The position numbers and the translations under genes are program-made. DNA of 64,000 nucleotides from Bradyrhizobium tropiciagri (GTDB taxonomy: Bacteria > Pseudomonadota > Alphaproteobacteria > Rhizobiales > Xanthobacteraceae), in contig NZ_LFLZ01000015.1 of the NCBI RefSeq assembly GCF_001189845.1, forward strand, positions 1-64,000. The letters are read 5' to 3'. Below the pieces are notes generated by a model. It was not told the origin of the DNA and did no database searches. It saw only the letters and a list, made by a program, of their open reading frames with translations. This document shows, in pieces, positions 17,231 through 26,648 of the stretch. Position 1 is the stretch's first letter, and the number at the start of each line of letters is the position of its first letter.

Positions 17231-17540
17231 GGACGGCCGTTCGCAAATCAGAAATCAGGTATCGGCGGGGGCCGGCTTGCAGGGGCGGGCCGCTGCCTTC
17301 AGCGACCCGCCCGGAGGGCTTAGTCGCAAGAGCGGCACCATTTCCAAAACCGATTGCGCGGCACCCGTGGATCTATTTCGAGCTGAGAAGATCGCAACTG
17401 TCCCGGACCGATCACTTCATGACTGCCGCTTTTGCGGAGTGAAGCTCACCCTCGTCAGAACGATCATGGAATCTGAAAGCGGAGTTGTCATTCATACGTT
17501 TGAATGCGAGCGGTGCGGAGACCGCACTTGGACCGACTAA
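17220..17540 (+). CDS. Zinc-ribbon-like small protein, copy 1
   Basis: The conserved part starts near 17326 and ends in a two-CxxC ribbon (HDCRFCGVKLTLVRTIMESE and TFECERCGDRTWTD). The first 35 residues before it differ from the second copy at 36142-36356, so the true start is unclear. A GTG in VDLFRAEKIATVP would give about 58 residues. The identical length and high identity of the two copies suggest recent duplication. Function unknown. Confidence 0.5.
   Translation: MIGMDGRSQIRNQVSAGAGLQGRAAAFSDPPGGLSRKSGTISKTDCAAPVDLFRAEKIATVPDRSLHDCRFCGVKLTLVRTIMESESGVVIHTFECERCGDRTWTD
17326..17540 (+). repeat. 215-bp duplicated module, copy 1
   Basis: Aligns without gaps to 36142-36356, with about ten base differences that I can count (roughly 95% identity). 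It carries the zinc-ribbon coding end. Same orientation in both places. Confidence 0.85.
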
Positions 17541-17548
17541 ATTGAAAT

Positions 17549-17672
17549 CATGAAGGCGTACACAATCTCAAGCGGTTCACGACGAAAAGCCGATCCGTAC
17601 TGTCAACTGCAACGGAAACGGACTGGTTAGTTTGTTGCGGTCAATGCGGCTGAAGCCGGGTTGTCTATAGGC
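17549..17672 (+). pseudogene. 3' fragment of the 39256-39702 gene
   Basis: The frame TQSQAVHDEKPIRTV, NCNGNGLVSLLRSMRLKPGC and a stop at 17672 matches the C-terminus of the exported protein at 39256-39702 (QSQAAQVEKPIRTV, DCSGNGLDGLLRSMRLKPGC). No start is present; only the last 35-40 codons survive. Confidence 0.7.
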
Positions 17673-17690
17673 TAGATGTCCTGACAAACG

Positions 17691-17800
17691 AAAAGCGACC
17701 CCAGCGCTGGGGGCGCCAGGGTCGCCACTAAGCTCCCGGTCGGGGGGCAACCTAACGCAGGAGCCAAATGACGACTCCTGGCGTTGCCACTTGTTCCCAG
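17691..17800 (-). ncRNA. Candidate structured RNA B, copy 1
   Basis: Homologous to 40325-40438. Shared landmarks, read on the plus strand, are AAAGCGACCCCAGCGC, GGGTC, CCAC, TAAGCTCCCGGTCG and the tail GCCACTTGTTCCCA. One stem is GCGACCC/GGGTCGC. A second is GGCAA...TTGCC here, with GGCG...CGCC at the other copy, so base changes are paired. Read on the minus strand it ends in a hairpin plus CTTTTCG, like a terminator. It lies just past the cspA stop, so it could also be a 3' UTR. Confidence 0.45.
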
Positions 17801-17809
17801 AGGCGAACC

Positions 17810-18013
17810 TCAGCCTACTCTGAGGTTTTCCGCGGACGTCTTGCCCCGGTTGTTCGTTTCTTCGTAGCTCACCTTAGCACCCTCATTGAGGCTGCTCAGT
17901 CCCGCTTTCTCGACGGCCGAGATGTGCACGAAAACATCCTTGCCGCCGTTGTCGGGCTGGATGAACCCATAACCCTTGGTCGGGTTGAACCACTTCACAG
18001 TACCTGTAGCCAC
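17810..18013 (-). CDS. cspA: Cold-shock protein
   Basis: A 67-residue single cold-shock domain with both RNA-binding motifs: RNP1 KGYGFIQPD and RNP2 VFVHIS, starting [17 protein letters not shown]. These proteins bind single-stranded RNA and act as RNA chaperones. Translation starts at GTG 18013 after an AAGGAGAT site. Length and motifs are normal. Confidence 0.95.
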   Translation of the reverse strand: MATGTVKWFNPTKGYGFIQPDNGGKDVFVHISAVEKAGLSSLNEGAKVSYEETNNRGKTSAENLRVG

Positions 18014-18851
18014 TAGACCAATCTCCTTAGAGCTAATGACTGCAACCTAGGTCGATAGCGCTTTACCGCGCAAGGCCAAACGGGCCACGCTGTGAGCCGC
18101 TAATTGGATAATGCCGCTAGTTCCCCAATCACCGAAAAGAAACGACCCCGACGCGCCGCGCGCGCCGAGGCCGCATTCCAACTCTCGGCAAGGGCTTGGG
18201 GGGTCTGATTTTGCCGAGAGCCCGTCCAACGACTCTTGACGCCCTCTCTCGTTCCTCTGTCCTCCGACACACAAATTGGACCTTATGGGCTACTTCGGCG
18301 GATGCGTTAGCAAATCGGGAACCAAATCGGCGCAGGCTTCTTTGTGGGACGGGACCGCTGGGGACATATCGCGGACCGTTTCGGGAGGAGCTGGCGTGCC
18401 GGCCCTGGCGCCAGCTCTTCTTCCAACTGTGTGAAGCAAGTAACAGCCGCTCGGTACAAGCGTTGCTAGATTGTCGTTGCTGGGAATTTCAGGGCCCAGA
18501 GGCTGGAAGAAGAGGGCGCCGTCGGGACAAACCATTTCGGGCCCGGCGGCGTACTTTTGAGATTTGCCGGCCAAGCGCGTGAGCGTCTCCGTGATGAATG
18601 GCAACAAAATCGCTACCAAGACTGTGTTGAAGCTGGGAACCTCACGCTGCGGATGACGCAGAAGCGGTTCGCGCGCCTCACCGCGCTGCAACCTCTACGA
18701 TACTACTTCTGGGGTAATCGCCACAGTATGCATTTTGTGCCAAGCTATAGCCATCAGGATTTTGCCAAGCCTTCCTGGGGCTAGAGCCAGCGCCGCCCGC
18801 AAGCATTTTAAGCGAGGCGGCGTTGTGTTGTCGGGTGTCCTAATTCCCTCT
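18014..18851. other. 838-bp region without a supported gene
   Basis: It starts with the cspA leader. Frames at 18290-18691 (minus) and 18196-18582 or 18557-18784 (plus) have no ribosome site, no domain and no composition typical of proteins. An A-rich run plus GC hairpin at about 18129-18170 resembles the hairpin family described in the findings. Confidence 0.4.
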
Positions 18852-18989
18852 CAAGAAATGGCCCCAGCACTTCTGGGGGCCGGTGCTGGGGCCGTCACTC
18901 GATCCGCCGATCATATTCTTGGAGGTCGGCAGCCTCGATACTGCGCCCCGCTCTAAGCCTCCCGCAATAGCGTGCGCGCAACAGTGTCC
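18852..18989 (-). ncRNA. Candidate structured RNA A, copy 1
   Basis: Homologous to 38237-38381. On the minus strand: a stem GGAGG/CCTCC enclosing an inner stem (GCAG/CTGC here, GGCGG/CCGCC in the other copy), then a perfect 11-base hairpin GGCCCCAGCAC/GTGCTGGGGCC (18860-18870 and 18883-18893) followed by ATTTCTTGA, which resembles a terminator. Paired changes between copies support RNA structure. No coding frame is shared by the two copies. Confidence 0.5.
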
Positions 18990-19240
18990 ACGTTCCCCAG
19001 TGCGAGTAGGGCAGCACCGGATTGACCAACTTGTTGTAGGCCGCTCCAGGCACAGAGGTAGACCTAGCGGCTTCTCACCTGGGCCGTTGGGCGCGATCAT
19101 AGAAAATGGGATCCAGGTCTCGCGAGTCCATGTTCGGAGCGACCGTCAGGCACCTGGCCAAACGGGCCACCGAGGCACGCTGGGAGGCCGATGTACTCGC
19201 CTGCCAGGCATGGAATGCCCGCATGCTCGCGTTTCAGGGG

Positions 19241-19340
19241 CCTGCCGAGCACCAAGAAGATCAATGGCTTACTTCGTTCTATTTGCCGACAGCGCGACCG
19301 CCGCACCAGAAACCGCAACAGATGCGTCCACTTTTCGTTC
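19241..19340. repeat. tRNA-3'-end-associated repeat, copy 1
   Basis: CCTGCCGAG-CACCAAG followed by flank aligns with 47406-47507, where the same bases are the T-arm, acceptor and CCA end of a tRNA-Met-like fragment. The downstream flank (GCGCGACCGCCGCACCAGAA and on) is also shared. Overall identity is roughly 80-85%, same orientation. Copy 1 has lost the T-loop. Confidence 0.6.
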
Positions 19341-19587
19341 AGCGGTTCGCGCTCCGCCCGCGATCAGCCGAACTGAGAAGATGGACGAGATACTTGCCGG
19401 CGCTCATTTTCGGCGACACGTTGAACGAATGATCGAGCCCCCGCTTGCCGTACACCGTGCAGGTGGAGCGCGGCCCGATATCTGACAGAAGGATCTCGTC
19501 CGGCCTGCTCGCCGCGTCCATCGTGACGTTAGAGCAGCGGTAGTCTTTGCAGAAAACAGCGATGTGCTTTGCGCCGGTTTCGCGCAA
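19339..19587 (-). pseudogene. Degenerate small zinc-finger-type hypothetical
   Basis: The frame reads ETGAKHIAVFCKDYRCSNVT, then LLSDIGPRSTCTVYGKRGLD. Similar Bradyrhizobium hypotheticals have a CxxCGKRG zinc motif; here it is CTVYGKRG, so a cysteine position is lost. The N-terminal CxxC half is absent. Probably non-functional. Confidence 0.4.
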
Positions 19588-19661
19588 TACGCGAAACGAG
19601 ATCTTAGTTGGATAGTCCTTTCATCGTGCGATTACAGCCGCCTCTCATGCTAGCTGATAAT

Positions 19662-19717
19662 CCACGAAGCCTAGCGAGCGGCCACGTTCCGTCCACCGTC
19701 AATCGGTCAAGGTCATT
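19662..19717. repeat. Short dispersed repeat, copy 1
   Basis: About 56 bases, including CCTAGCGAGC, CACGTTCC and TCAATCGGTCAAGG, match 35523-35580. No ORF is associated. Confidence 0.5.
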
Positions 19718-19772
19718 GCCGGGAATAATTTAGTTCTACTCCAAAATTATGCTGGACTAGATTGCCGATGCT

Positions 19773-20984
19773 TTATCGCCGACTGAGCAAGATACTGCGC
19801 TGTTGCAGATCCCTGACTTTCTCGGGCGCGATGTCGAGCTGGCCGAGGATGTCTTCATTGTGCTCGCCCTGGTAGGCCGGCGCACCGGGGGATGGCAATT
19901 CCGAGCTACTAAAGATCCAGGGGTTGCCTGGCATGCGGACGACCCCGCCGGCGCGGTCATCGACCTCAACCACGGCATTCCATTCCTTGGCCCAGTCGGT
20001 GTCAGCGAACTCATTGACAGTGCGTACGCGGCCTACCGCAAGCCCCGCTTCGCTGACTTGCGCCTGCAACTGCTCCAGATTTTCGAAGGTCGTGAGCCAG
20101 GTGCGAATTTCAGCAAGCAGCGGGCCGAGGTTTTCCCGGCGTAACCTGGCGGTGGCATAGCGCGGATCGGCCAGCAGATCGCTCCGCCGCATCATCGCGC
20201 AGTAACGCGTGAACATCGGCGAATAGATCGGACTGGCGGCGATCGTCAGGCGAGCGCCGTCGAACATTTCGAAGATGTGAGATTCGTTGGCTGAGAGCGC
20301 GATCGGTTCACCGTCGGTATCGATCTCCGACATCATCGCGCCGGCGCGTTCGTTGACCGAGAGCATCGTCGCCGCCATCGAGACGTCGACATGCTGGCCT
20401 TCGCCGGTGCGATTGCGATGCTGCAGCGCTGCCAGCACGGCAATCACGCCTTGCAGTCCGGTATAGATGTCTGCATGGCTGCAAGAATCGCCGCGTGGCT
20501 CGGACAACGCCTCGCCGAAATGGTCCTGCACGATCGAGGTCAGGCCGGTTTCGGCCTGCACTGTCGGCGCAAAGGCCGGGCGATTCCGCCACGAGGTCGT
20601 CTGTCCGTAGCCGCTCAGCGACACATAGATGATGCCGGGATTGAATGCGCGGATGTCCTCATAACCGAAGCCGAATCGTGCCAGGGTACCGGGACGAAAA
20701 TTCTCGACGATGATGTCGGCGTCCCGGCACAGCCGGGTGACGATTTCGCGCGCCTCGGCGTAGTTCAGATCGATGCTGAGATTTCGCTTTCCGGCGTTCT
20801 GTTGCACGAAATAGAGACCGATGCCGTTCACGTTGGGCAATCCGGCGCGGCCGATATCGCCGGATGGCGGCTCGATCTTGGTGACATCGGCGCCAAGGTC
20901 ACGCAGTGCCTTGGTGCAGTGGGGACCCGCCAGCACACGGGTGAAATCGACGACCCGAAGTCCATGAAGTGGCGCAGCCGACAT
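19773..20984 (-). CDS. CaiB/BaiF family CoA-transferase
   Basis: Class III CoA-transferase, 403 residues, which moves CoA between a donor acyl-CoA and a carboxylate. The N-terminus LHGLRVVDFTRVLAGPHCTK and DLGADVTKIEPP are typical. The catalytic Asp is in SHADIYTGLQGV, followed by RTGEGQHVDVSM. It starts 2 bases after the crotonase stop, forming a two-gene operon divergent from an AraC regulator. Substrate unknown. Confidence 0.88.
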   Translation of the reverse strand: MSAAPLHGLRVVDFTRVLAGPHCTKALRDLGADVTKIEPPSGDIGRAGLPNVNGIGLYFVQQNAGKRNLSIDLNYAEAREIVTRLCRDADIIVENFRPGTLARFGFGYEDIRAFNPGIIYVSLSGYGQTTSWRNRPAFAPTVQAETGLTSIVQDHFGEALSEPRGDSCSHADIYTGLQGVIAVLAALQHRNRTGEGQHVDVSMAATMLSVNERAGAMMSEIDTDGEPIALSANESHIFEMFDGARLTIAASPIYSPMFTRYCAMMRRSDLLADPRYATARLRRENLGPLLAEIRTWLTTFENLEQLQAQVSEAGLAVGRVRTVNEFADTDWAKEWNAVVEVDDRAGGVVRMPGNPWIFSSSELPSPGAPAYQGEHNEDILGQLDIAPEKVRDLQQRSILLSRR

Positions 20985-20986
20985 CG

Positions 20987-21751
20987 TCAGTCTCCCTCGA
21001 ACACGGCCGTCGCGGGGCCGGAGGCAAAGAAGGCGTCGGCGCCGCGCTGGCGGTCCTTGGTTTGCCAGATCATGTCGTTGATCTCGACCTGTCGGGCATC
21101 GGCGGCCGCGATGCCGCCCCGCCCCTGCAGGTTCGCCTGCATCTTGATGCCCTTGATGACCCGGGTCGGGCCGGCGGCCAGCTGCCGGGCCATGGTCATC
21201 GACGCCCCTGACAACTCGGCTTCCGGAACCACGAGATTGATGATGCCCCAGCGCTCGAACGCCTCGGGCGTATGACGGCGGCCGAGCATCGAGATTTCCT
21301 TGGCCCGCGCGATGCCGGCCCGCTGCGCAATCCGCTGCGTGCCGCCGAGCAAAGGCAGCAATCCGACAGCCACCTCGACCTGGCCGAGGAAAGACGTGTT
21401 GGCCGCGACAATCATGTCGCAGGTCAGCGCGAGCTCGAGGCCGCCGCCGAGCGCGCCGCCATTGACGGCGGCGACCGTCGGGACCGGCACATCCTCGAGA
21501 CTGCGCCAGACCCTCTCGAGCCCGGCCTGATCGGTGTGCAGCTTGGTGCCGGTTCCCCAGGACGCCATCTCTGCACCGGCGCAGAAATGCCGCATCGCGC
21601 TGCGCAGCAGGATCGCACGGCAGCCGGCCGAGAGCACTTCATGGTAGGCCGCGACCACATCATTGATGAGCTTGTCGTCCAGCAGATTATGCGGCGGCTT
21701 CGCCAGCGTGACCACGCCGACCTTGCCGTCCAGCTCGTGAGTTACAGTCAT
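20987..21751 (-). CDS. Enoyl-CoA hydratase/isomerase (crotonase family)
   Basis: A 254-residue crotonase. Oxyanion-hole segments are RHFCAGAEMASWG and NGGALGGGLELAL. The ATG at 21751 has a GAGGG site; the upstream frame to 21772 is not needed. The second catalytic glutamate region reads VEVAVGLLPLLGGTQRIAQR, so the hydratase Glu position is not obviously filled, and isomerase or other crotonase chemistry is possible. Coupled to the CaiB gene downstream. Confidence 0.85.
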   Translation of the reverse strand: MTVTHELDGKVGVVTLAKPPHNLLDDKLINDVVAAYHEVLSAGCRAILLRSAMRHFCAGAEMASWGTGTKLHTDQAGLERVWRSLEDVPVPTVAAVNGGALGGGLELALTCDMIVAANTSFLGQVEVAVGLLPLLGGTQRIAQRAGIARAKEISMLGRRHTPEAFERWGIINLVVPEAELSGASMTMARQLAAGPTRVIKGIKMQANLQGRGGIAAADARQVEINDMIWQTKDRQRGADAFFASGPATAVFEGD

Positions 21752-21996
21752 GCCAATCCCTCGCTCGATCAAAAGCCGGCAGCAGGCTTCCGCCGCAATG
21801 GCGCGACCGGCTTGCGTTTCCTCATCGCGGGTTGCTTCGCACAGCTCCCGCCGTTCCTGATGGTTTGAATGTCGCCCGTCATAATAAACGTGACAACGTC
21901 AAGCTCTGCCAATTATGATGTCGAAAATTGCCAAACGGCCGCGAGAGCCGTTCACCGGCCTGTCAATCTGTGCCAGCCGGACGGGGAGAAAACGCC

Positions 21997-23066
21997 ATGA
22001 AGGCGATCAAGATCGTGATGCCGATCTCGAGCGATCCCGATGCGCCGACGCAGAGCCTGCTCGGCCTCGGCGCACTGGCGGCCGAGCTGGCGGCGCAGGG
22101 CGTCTCGGTGCGCGAGCTGTTCGCACGCACCGGTCTCGATGCCACACAACTGGAAGATCCGCACGCGCGAATCTCGCATAGGCAGCGCCTGGCGATCTAC
22201 CGCAACGCCATCCGGCTGGCGAAGCGATCCGACATCGGATTGCTCGCGGGCGCGCGGCAGCGCATCAGCGACTACGGCATCTACGGTTATGCCATGGTGT
22301 CGAGCCGGACCTTCGGCGAGGCGCTGATGTTCTCGCTCGACCACATCACGATGGCCGGGCCGGCGGTGCGGCAGATCAGCTTCCGGATCGAGCACGGCGC
22401 GACCGCAATCCTGCGCAGCCATGGGCTCGATCCGCTCGGAGAGCTGCTGCCCTTTGCCGCCGAATTCTGGCGCAGCTCGATGACGGCGCTGTTCAGCCGC
22501 GTGCTCGAGGCGCCGTTCCCGAGCACGCGGATGATCTTTCCATTCGCCGCGCCGGCACACTGGCGCAACTACGAGCGGATGTTCAACTGTCCGATCGAAT
22601 TCGACGCCGATCGCATGGAATGGCACTTCGACGCCAAGGCGCTCGATCTGCCCTGCCCGAACGCAAATCCGATTACCGCCAAGGTCTGCCAACAGGTCTG
22701 CGACGTCGTGATGAAGGAGCGGCCCGGCGAATCCGAGCTGGTCAGGCGGATCCGCGCCGCATGTCTCAACAGCCCCAACAAGTTTCCGGCCGCGGCGGAG
22801 ATCGCATCCCAGCTCGGGCTCTCGTTGCGCACCTTTCACCGCAGGCTGGCGGAGGATGGCCAGTCCTACCAGGCGATCGCGACGGGATGCGCCGGTCGTT
22901 GGCCACCGAGCTGCTCGAGAACACGCACCTGGCCATCGACCAGGTCGCCGAGCGCGTCGGCTTCGCCGACGCGACCAGCTTTCGCAAGGCGTTCAAGAAG
23001 TGGACCAACCGCTCGCCGTCGGATTTTCGTCATCCCGAGCAGCGCGAGAACCCGCGAGCGCGATGA
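21997..23066 (+). pseudogene. AraC-family regulator (frameshifted in HTH)
   Basis: An N-terminal arabinose-binding-like regulatory domain (about 20-210; LLGLGALAAELAAQGVSVRE) and a C-terminal AraC helix-turn-helix. The frame breaks near 22885: the first helix (AAEIASQLGLSLRTFHRRLA) is in one frame, and GMRRSLATELLENTHLAIDQ with ERVGFADATSFRKAFKKWTN is in the next. One restored base gives 356 residues ending at 23066. The ATG at 21997 follows GGGGAGAA. It is divergent from the crotonase/CaiB pair and its likely regulator. If the deletion is real, the regulator cannot bind DNA normally. Confidence 0.8.
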
Positions 23067-23093
23067 CAATCTGATCGCCGCGCCGACCGGGCG

Positions 23094-23240
23094 TCAGGGC
23101 GCAGCGACGAGCAGCATCGCCAGCTGCGCAACCACGAGCAGGCACAGTGCCACCGCCAATGTCAGCAGATGTCCGAAGCGGACTTCGTCCGGATCGACCG
23201 GCGAGTCCAGGAGCTCTGTGCAGACGAGCAGACAATCCAC
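23094..23240 (-). CDS. Candidate 48-residue membrane protein after fahA
   Basis: The GTG at 23240 sits just past the fahA stop (TGATGTG context) and the frame ends at TGA 23094. The product has a polar start (DCLLVCTELLDSPVDPDEVR) and one strong membrane helix (LLTLAVALCLLVVAQLAMLL). The tight junction suggests it is co-transcribed with fahA. No family known to me. Confidence 0.4.
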   Translation of the reverse strand: MDCLLVCTELLDSPVDPDEVRFGHLLTLAVALCLLVVAQLAMLLVAAP

Positions 23241-23241
23241 A

Positions 23242-24605
23242 TCAACCACCGTCAGTCATGCTTGCTTCCGACATGACGGCATCGGCCGGCTCGATCCTGC
23301 CGACACATGATCCGAACCCGATGGTCACATAGCCTTCCCTGCTGCATCGGCCGCGGAAGGTGACCTCGTCGCCGTCCTGAAGGAAATCCCGGAGCTCTCC
23401 GTTCGGCAGCACGGCCGGCCGTGATCCTGCGACGGTGAATTCGAGCAAGCTCGAGAGCTGGGCCGGACTTGGTCCCGAAATGGTGCCCGTGCCGATCAGG
23501 TCGCCCGGCTGCAAATTACAGCCGTTGATGCTGTGGTGGGCAACCATCTGCGCCGGCGTCCAGTACAGGTACTTGCTGTTGGAGGTGAGAATCGCCGCAG
23601 CCGACCGGTTCGCCGCACGCATCTGCGGAGTCGAAAGCAGGACCTCGAGCTGGACGTCGAGTCCTCCGCGGGATTGATCGGCGTCGTCGAACAAATAATC
23701 GAGCGGACGCGGATCGTTGTCGGGACGCTCCAGTGCCGGGACGCGGAACGGCGCCAGTGCGTCTGATGTGACGACCCAGGGCGAAACCGAGGTGGCGAAG
23801 CTCTTGCTGAGGAAAGGCCCTAGCGGAAACATCTCCCAGCGCTGGATGTCGCGCGCCGACCAGTCGTTCAGCAGCGAATAGCCGATGATCTGCTGCGATG
23901 CTTCGGCGATCGGCACGGGACGGCCGAGCCGGTTGCCGGCGCGAGGTAGAATCCCATCTCGAGCTCGAAATCCAGCCGCTCGCACGGACCGAAGCTCGGT
24001 GCCTCGCCGGCCGTCGCGGGCGGGCGCTGCCCGAGCGGCCGTCGCACCATCCCTCGCCCGACCTGCACCGATGACGCCCGGCCGTGATAGGCGATGGGGA
24101 CCCATTTGTAGTTGGCCGGAAGCGGGTTCTCCGGCGTCAACAGTGCGCCGGCCGCCTGCGCGTGATAGATGCCGGCGTAGAAGTCCGTATAGTTCGAGAC
24201 GTGCGTGGGCAGATAGAGCGTTGCGTCCGCGACCGGCGTCAGCAGTTCGGACGCATGGCGCCTGATATCATTGGCCGCACTGCCCTGACCAAGCAGGTCT
24301 GACGCGCGGCGACGTAACTCCCGCATCGCCGCGGCTCCGAGCGAGAACAACGCATTGAGCGTGCTGTCCTGGAGCGCCTGGCGGATCGGCAGCGCCAGCC
24401 GTTCGTCCGAACCGAGCGCCCGCTTGAGGTCGAAGACGCGATCCCCGATCGCCATGCCGATCCTCGGCCGCGGATCGGTCGCGGTCGCGAAGACGCCGAG
24501 CGGCAGGTTCTGGATCGGGAAGTCGGTGTCGTTGCCGTCGGCGGTCTCGACAAAGCTCCGCCGTGCCGGGTCGTGCGTCTCGTCGAGCTGCCGCGAACTG
24601 ATCAT
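23242..24605 (-). pseudogene. fahA: Fumarylacetoacetase (frameshifted)
   Basis: Last enzyme of tyrosine/homogentisate breakdown: fumarylacetoacetate to fumarate and acetoacetate. The N-terminal half DETHDPARRSFVETADGNDT, with YHGRASSVQVGRGMVRRPLG and FELEMGFYLAPATG, is in one frame. The C-terminal half (QQIIGYSLLNDWSARDIQRW, GDLIGTGTISGP) is in another. The break near 23930 reads CCGGCAAC where CCGGGCAAC is expected. One restored base gives 454 residues. It lies downstream of actP on the same strand, suggesting use of a transported acid. Confidence 0.88.
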
Positions 24606-24639
24606 GCGTTGTTTCACTCTCCGCAGGCGTGCTGCGATT

Positions 24640-26334
24640 TCACGAACCGGCCGCCGCGAGGCTGACCTGATCGCCGGCCAGGGCCGTTCCGATCTCGGAC
24701 TGGATGAGCTGCGCCGTGAACGCCTCGTGTTCGCGCGTTGCACGTGCGCTGCGATCCGTCACCGAGAAAAGCCAGACGAACAGGAAGGCGAGCGGCATCG
24801 AGAACAATGCGGGATTGTCGTAAGGGAACACCGCCGAAGGAAAGCCGAGGACGGCGACCCATACGGTCTTGCTCAGGACGACCAAGACGACCGACGCAAC
24901 CAGCCCGGCGAGACCGCCGGCGACAGCGCCACGCGTGGTGGTTCCGCGCCAGAACATCGCCATCGCCAGCACCGGAAAGTTGCAGCTTGCGGCAACCGAC
25001 AAGGCAAGCCCGGCCATGAATGCAACGTTCTGGTTCTCGAAGGCATAGGCTAGCAGGACCGCGATGACGCCAATTGCCATCGCAGCGATCCGCGACACCA
25101 GGAGTTCGCGGTGCTCCGACGCCTTGCCACCGGTCAGCACCTGGCCATAGATGTCGTGACTTACGGCCGAGGCGCCAGCGAGCGTCAGGCCCGCAACAAC
25201 CGCAAGAATGGTCGCGAACGCCACCGCGGAAATAAAGCCGAGCAGAACCGGGCCGCCCATTGCGTGGGCGAGATGGATCGAAGCCATGTTCGGCCCCCCG
25301 ATCAGGTCTGCGATCTTGTTGAACTGGCCGGATGCTGTGACATTGAAATAGCTGGGCTCGGGCATCAGGATTGCCGCGGCGGCAAAGCCAAGCACCGGAA
25401 TCACCCAGCAGAAATAGGCCACGCACATCGTCGCGTAGAACACGGATTTGCGGGCCGCCGCGGCGTCACTCACGGTGAAGAACCGCATCAGAATATGTGG
25501 CAGGCCGGCCGTGCCGAACACGAGTGCCAGTCCGAGCGAGATGGCGGAGACCGGTTCGGCAAACAATCCACCTGGCACAAGGATCGCAGCTCCCTTGGGA
25601 TGAATGCGGCTTGCAGCCTCGAGCAGTCGCGCAAGGCTGAAATCGAAATGCCATAGTGCCGCAAGCGCGAGCAACGTTCCGCCACACAGCAGCAACACCG
25701 CCTTCGAGATCTGCACCCAGGTGGTGGCCTGCATGCCGCCAACGATCACGTAGAGGATCATCAGAACACCTACACCAACCACGGCGAGCACGTAGTCGAT
25801 CCCGAACAGCAGCTGGATCACCTTGCCCGCACCGATCAGCTGCGCGATGAGATAGAACAGGACAACAACGAGGCTTCCGGTCGCGGCGACAAGCCGGACC
25901 GATGTCTGGTCAAGGCGAAACGCGGCTGCGTCCGCAAAGGTATAGCTTCCGAGATTGCGCATGCGCTCCGACATCAGGAAGAGCACGATCGGCCACCCCG
26001 TCAGGAACCCGAGGGCGTAAAGGAAGCCGTCGAATCCGTTGGCGTAGACGAGCGCGGAGATGCCGAGGAATGCGGCCGCCGACAGGAAATCGCCGGCGGT
26101 CGCCAGCCCGTTCTGCAACGGTGTGATCGCGTGGCCGGCAGTGTAGAAGCCAGCCTTCGATTTCGTGCTGCCCGCCGAACGGTAGGTAATGAGGAGCGTG
26201 ATGGCGACGGTCAAGGCGAACATCGCGATGGCAATCCAGTCGGGCCCGCGCCCGCCCACCATCGGCGCGCCCTGCGCCAGTGCCGCGGATGGAAAGGCCA
26301 CGCCGAGCGCGACAAGCAGGCATCTGGCGATCAT
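24640..26334 (-). CDS. actP: ActP-type cation/acetate (monocarboxylate) symporter
   Basis: Sodium:solute symporter of 564 residues with a signal-like N-terminus and about 13 membrane segments. The pattern is close to E. coli ActP: STKSKAGFYTAGHAITPLQN, GDFLSAAAFLGISALVYANG, FGTAGLPHILMRFFTVSDAA. It carries short monocarboxylates such as acetate in with a cation. The ATGA overlap with the upstream DUF485 gene is the usual yjcH-actP arrangement. The substrate may be another acid, given fahA downstream. Confidence 0.92.
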   Translation of the reverse strand: MIARCLLVALGVAFPSAALAQGAPMVGGRGPDWIAIAMFALTVAITLLITYRSAGSTKSKAGFYTAGHAITPLQNGLATAGDFLSAAAFLGISALVYANGFDGFLYALGFLTGWPIVLFLMSERMRNLGSYTFADAAAFRLDQTSVRLVAATGSLVVVLFYLIAQLIGAGKVIQLLFGIDYVLAVVGVGVLMILYVIVGGMQATTWVQISKAVLLLCGGTLLALAALWHFDFSLARLLEAASRIHPKGAAILVPGGLFAEPVSAISLGLALVFGTAGLPHILMRFFTVSDAAAARKSVFYATMCVAYFCWVIPVLGFAAAAILMPEPSYFNVTASGQFNKIADLIGGPNMASIHLAHAMGGPVLLGFISAVAFATILAVVAGLTLAGASAVSHDIYGQVLTGGKASEHRELLVSRIAAMAIGVIAVLLAYAFENQNVAFMAGLALSVAASCNFPVLAMAMFWRGTTTRGAVAGGLAGLVASVVLVVLSKTVWVAVLGFPSAVFPYDNPALFSMPLAFLFVWLFSVTDRSARATREHEAFTAQLIQSEIGTALAGDQVSLAAAGS

Positions 26335-26648
26335 CGACCAAGCTCCCGTTTGACGGCGCGGGCGAGTTCATCGAAGCGGGTATTCGACCGTTGGACGTAG
26401 ATTCCGGTGAAAACCACGAGCACTGCGACCATGGCGAGCGCGAGCGCAAAACCGAGAGGAAGAGCGCTCCCCGCGATGCTCGTGCCAAGCGCGGCTTTTG
26501 CGACCGAAACCAAGGCAATGAACCCGAAGAACATGACCAGCGTCAGGATAGACAGGATCCATCGCAGCCTGGCGCGTCCCGAGACCAGTTCCCTGAACGT
26601 CGCATCGGCGAGGATCTCCCGCGTGCGGCCGGACGGCGCCTGTAGCAT
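26331..26648 (-). CDS. yjcH: DUF485 membrane protein, YjcH-like
   Basis: A 105-residue inner-membrane protein with two helices (WILSILTLVMFFGFIALVSV and LPLGFALALAMVAVLVVFTG) and a C-terminal YVQRSNTRFDELARAVKREL, typical of DUF485. Nearly always paired with actP; its role is unknown. The start at 26648 follows AGGAGG. Confidence 0.9.
   Translation of the reverse strand: MLQAPSGRTREILADATFRELVSGRARLRWILSILTLVMFFGFIALVSVAKAALGTSIAGSALPLGFALALAMVAVLVVFTGIYVQRSNTRFDELARAVKRELGR

Noticed and set aside
20391..21275. 294-codon plus-strand ORF
   Set aside because: Antisense across the CaiB and crotonase genes; no features of its own.
21952..22839. 295-codon minus-strand ORF
   Set aside because: Antisense shadow of the AraC gene.
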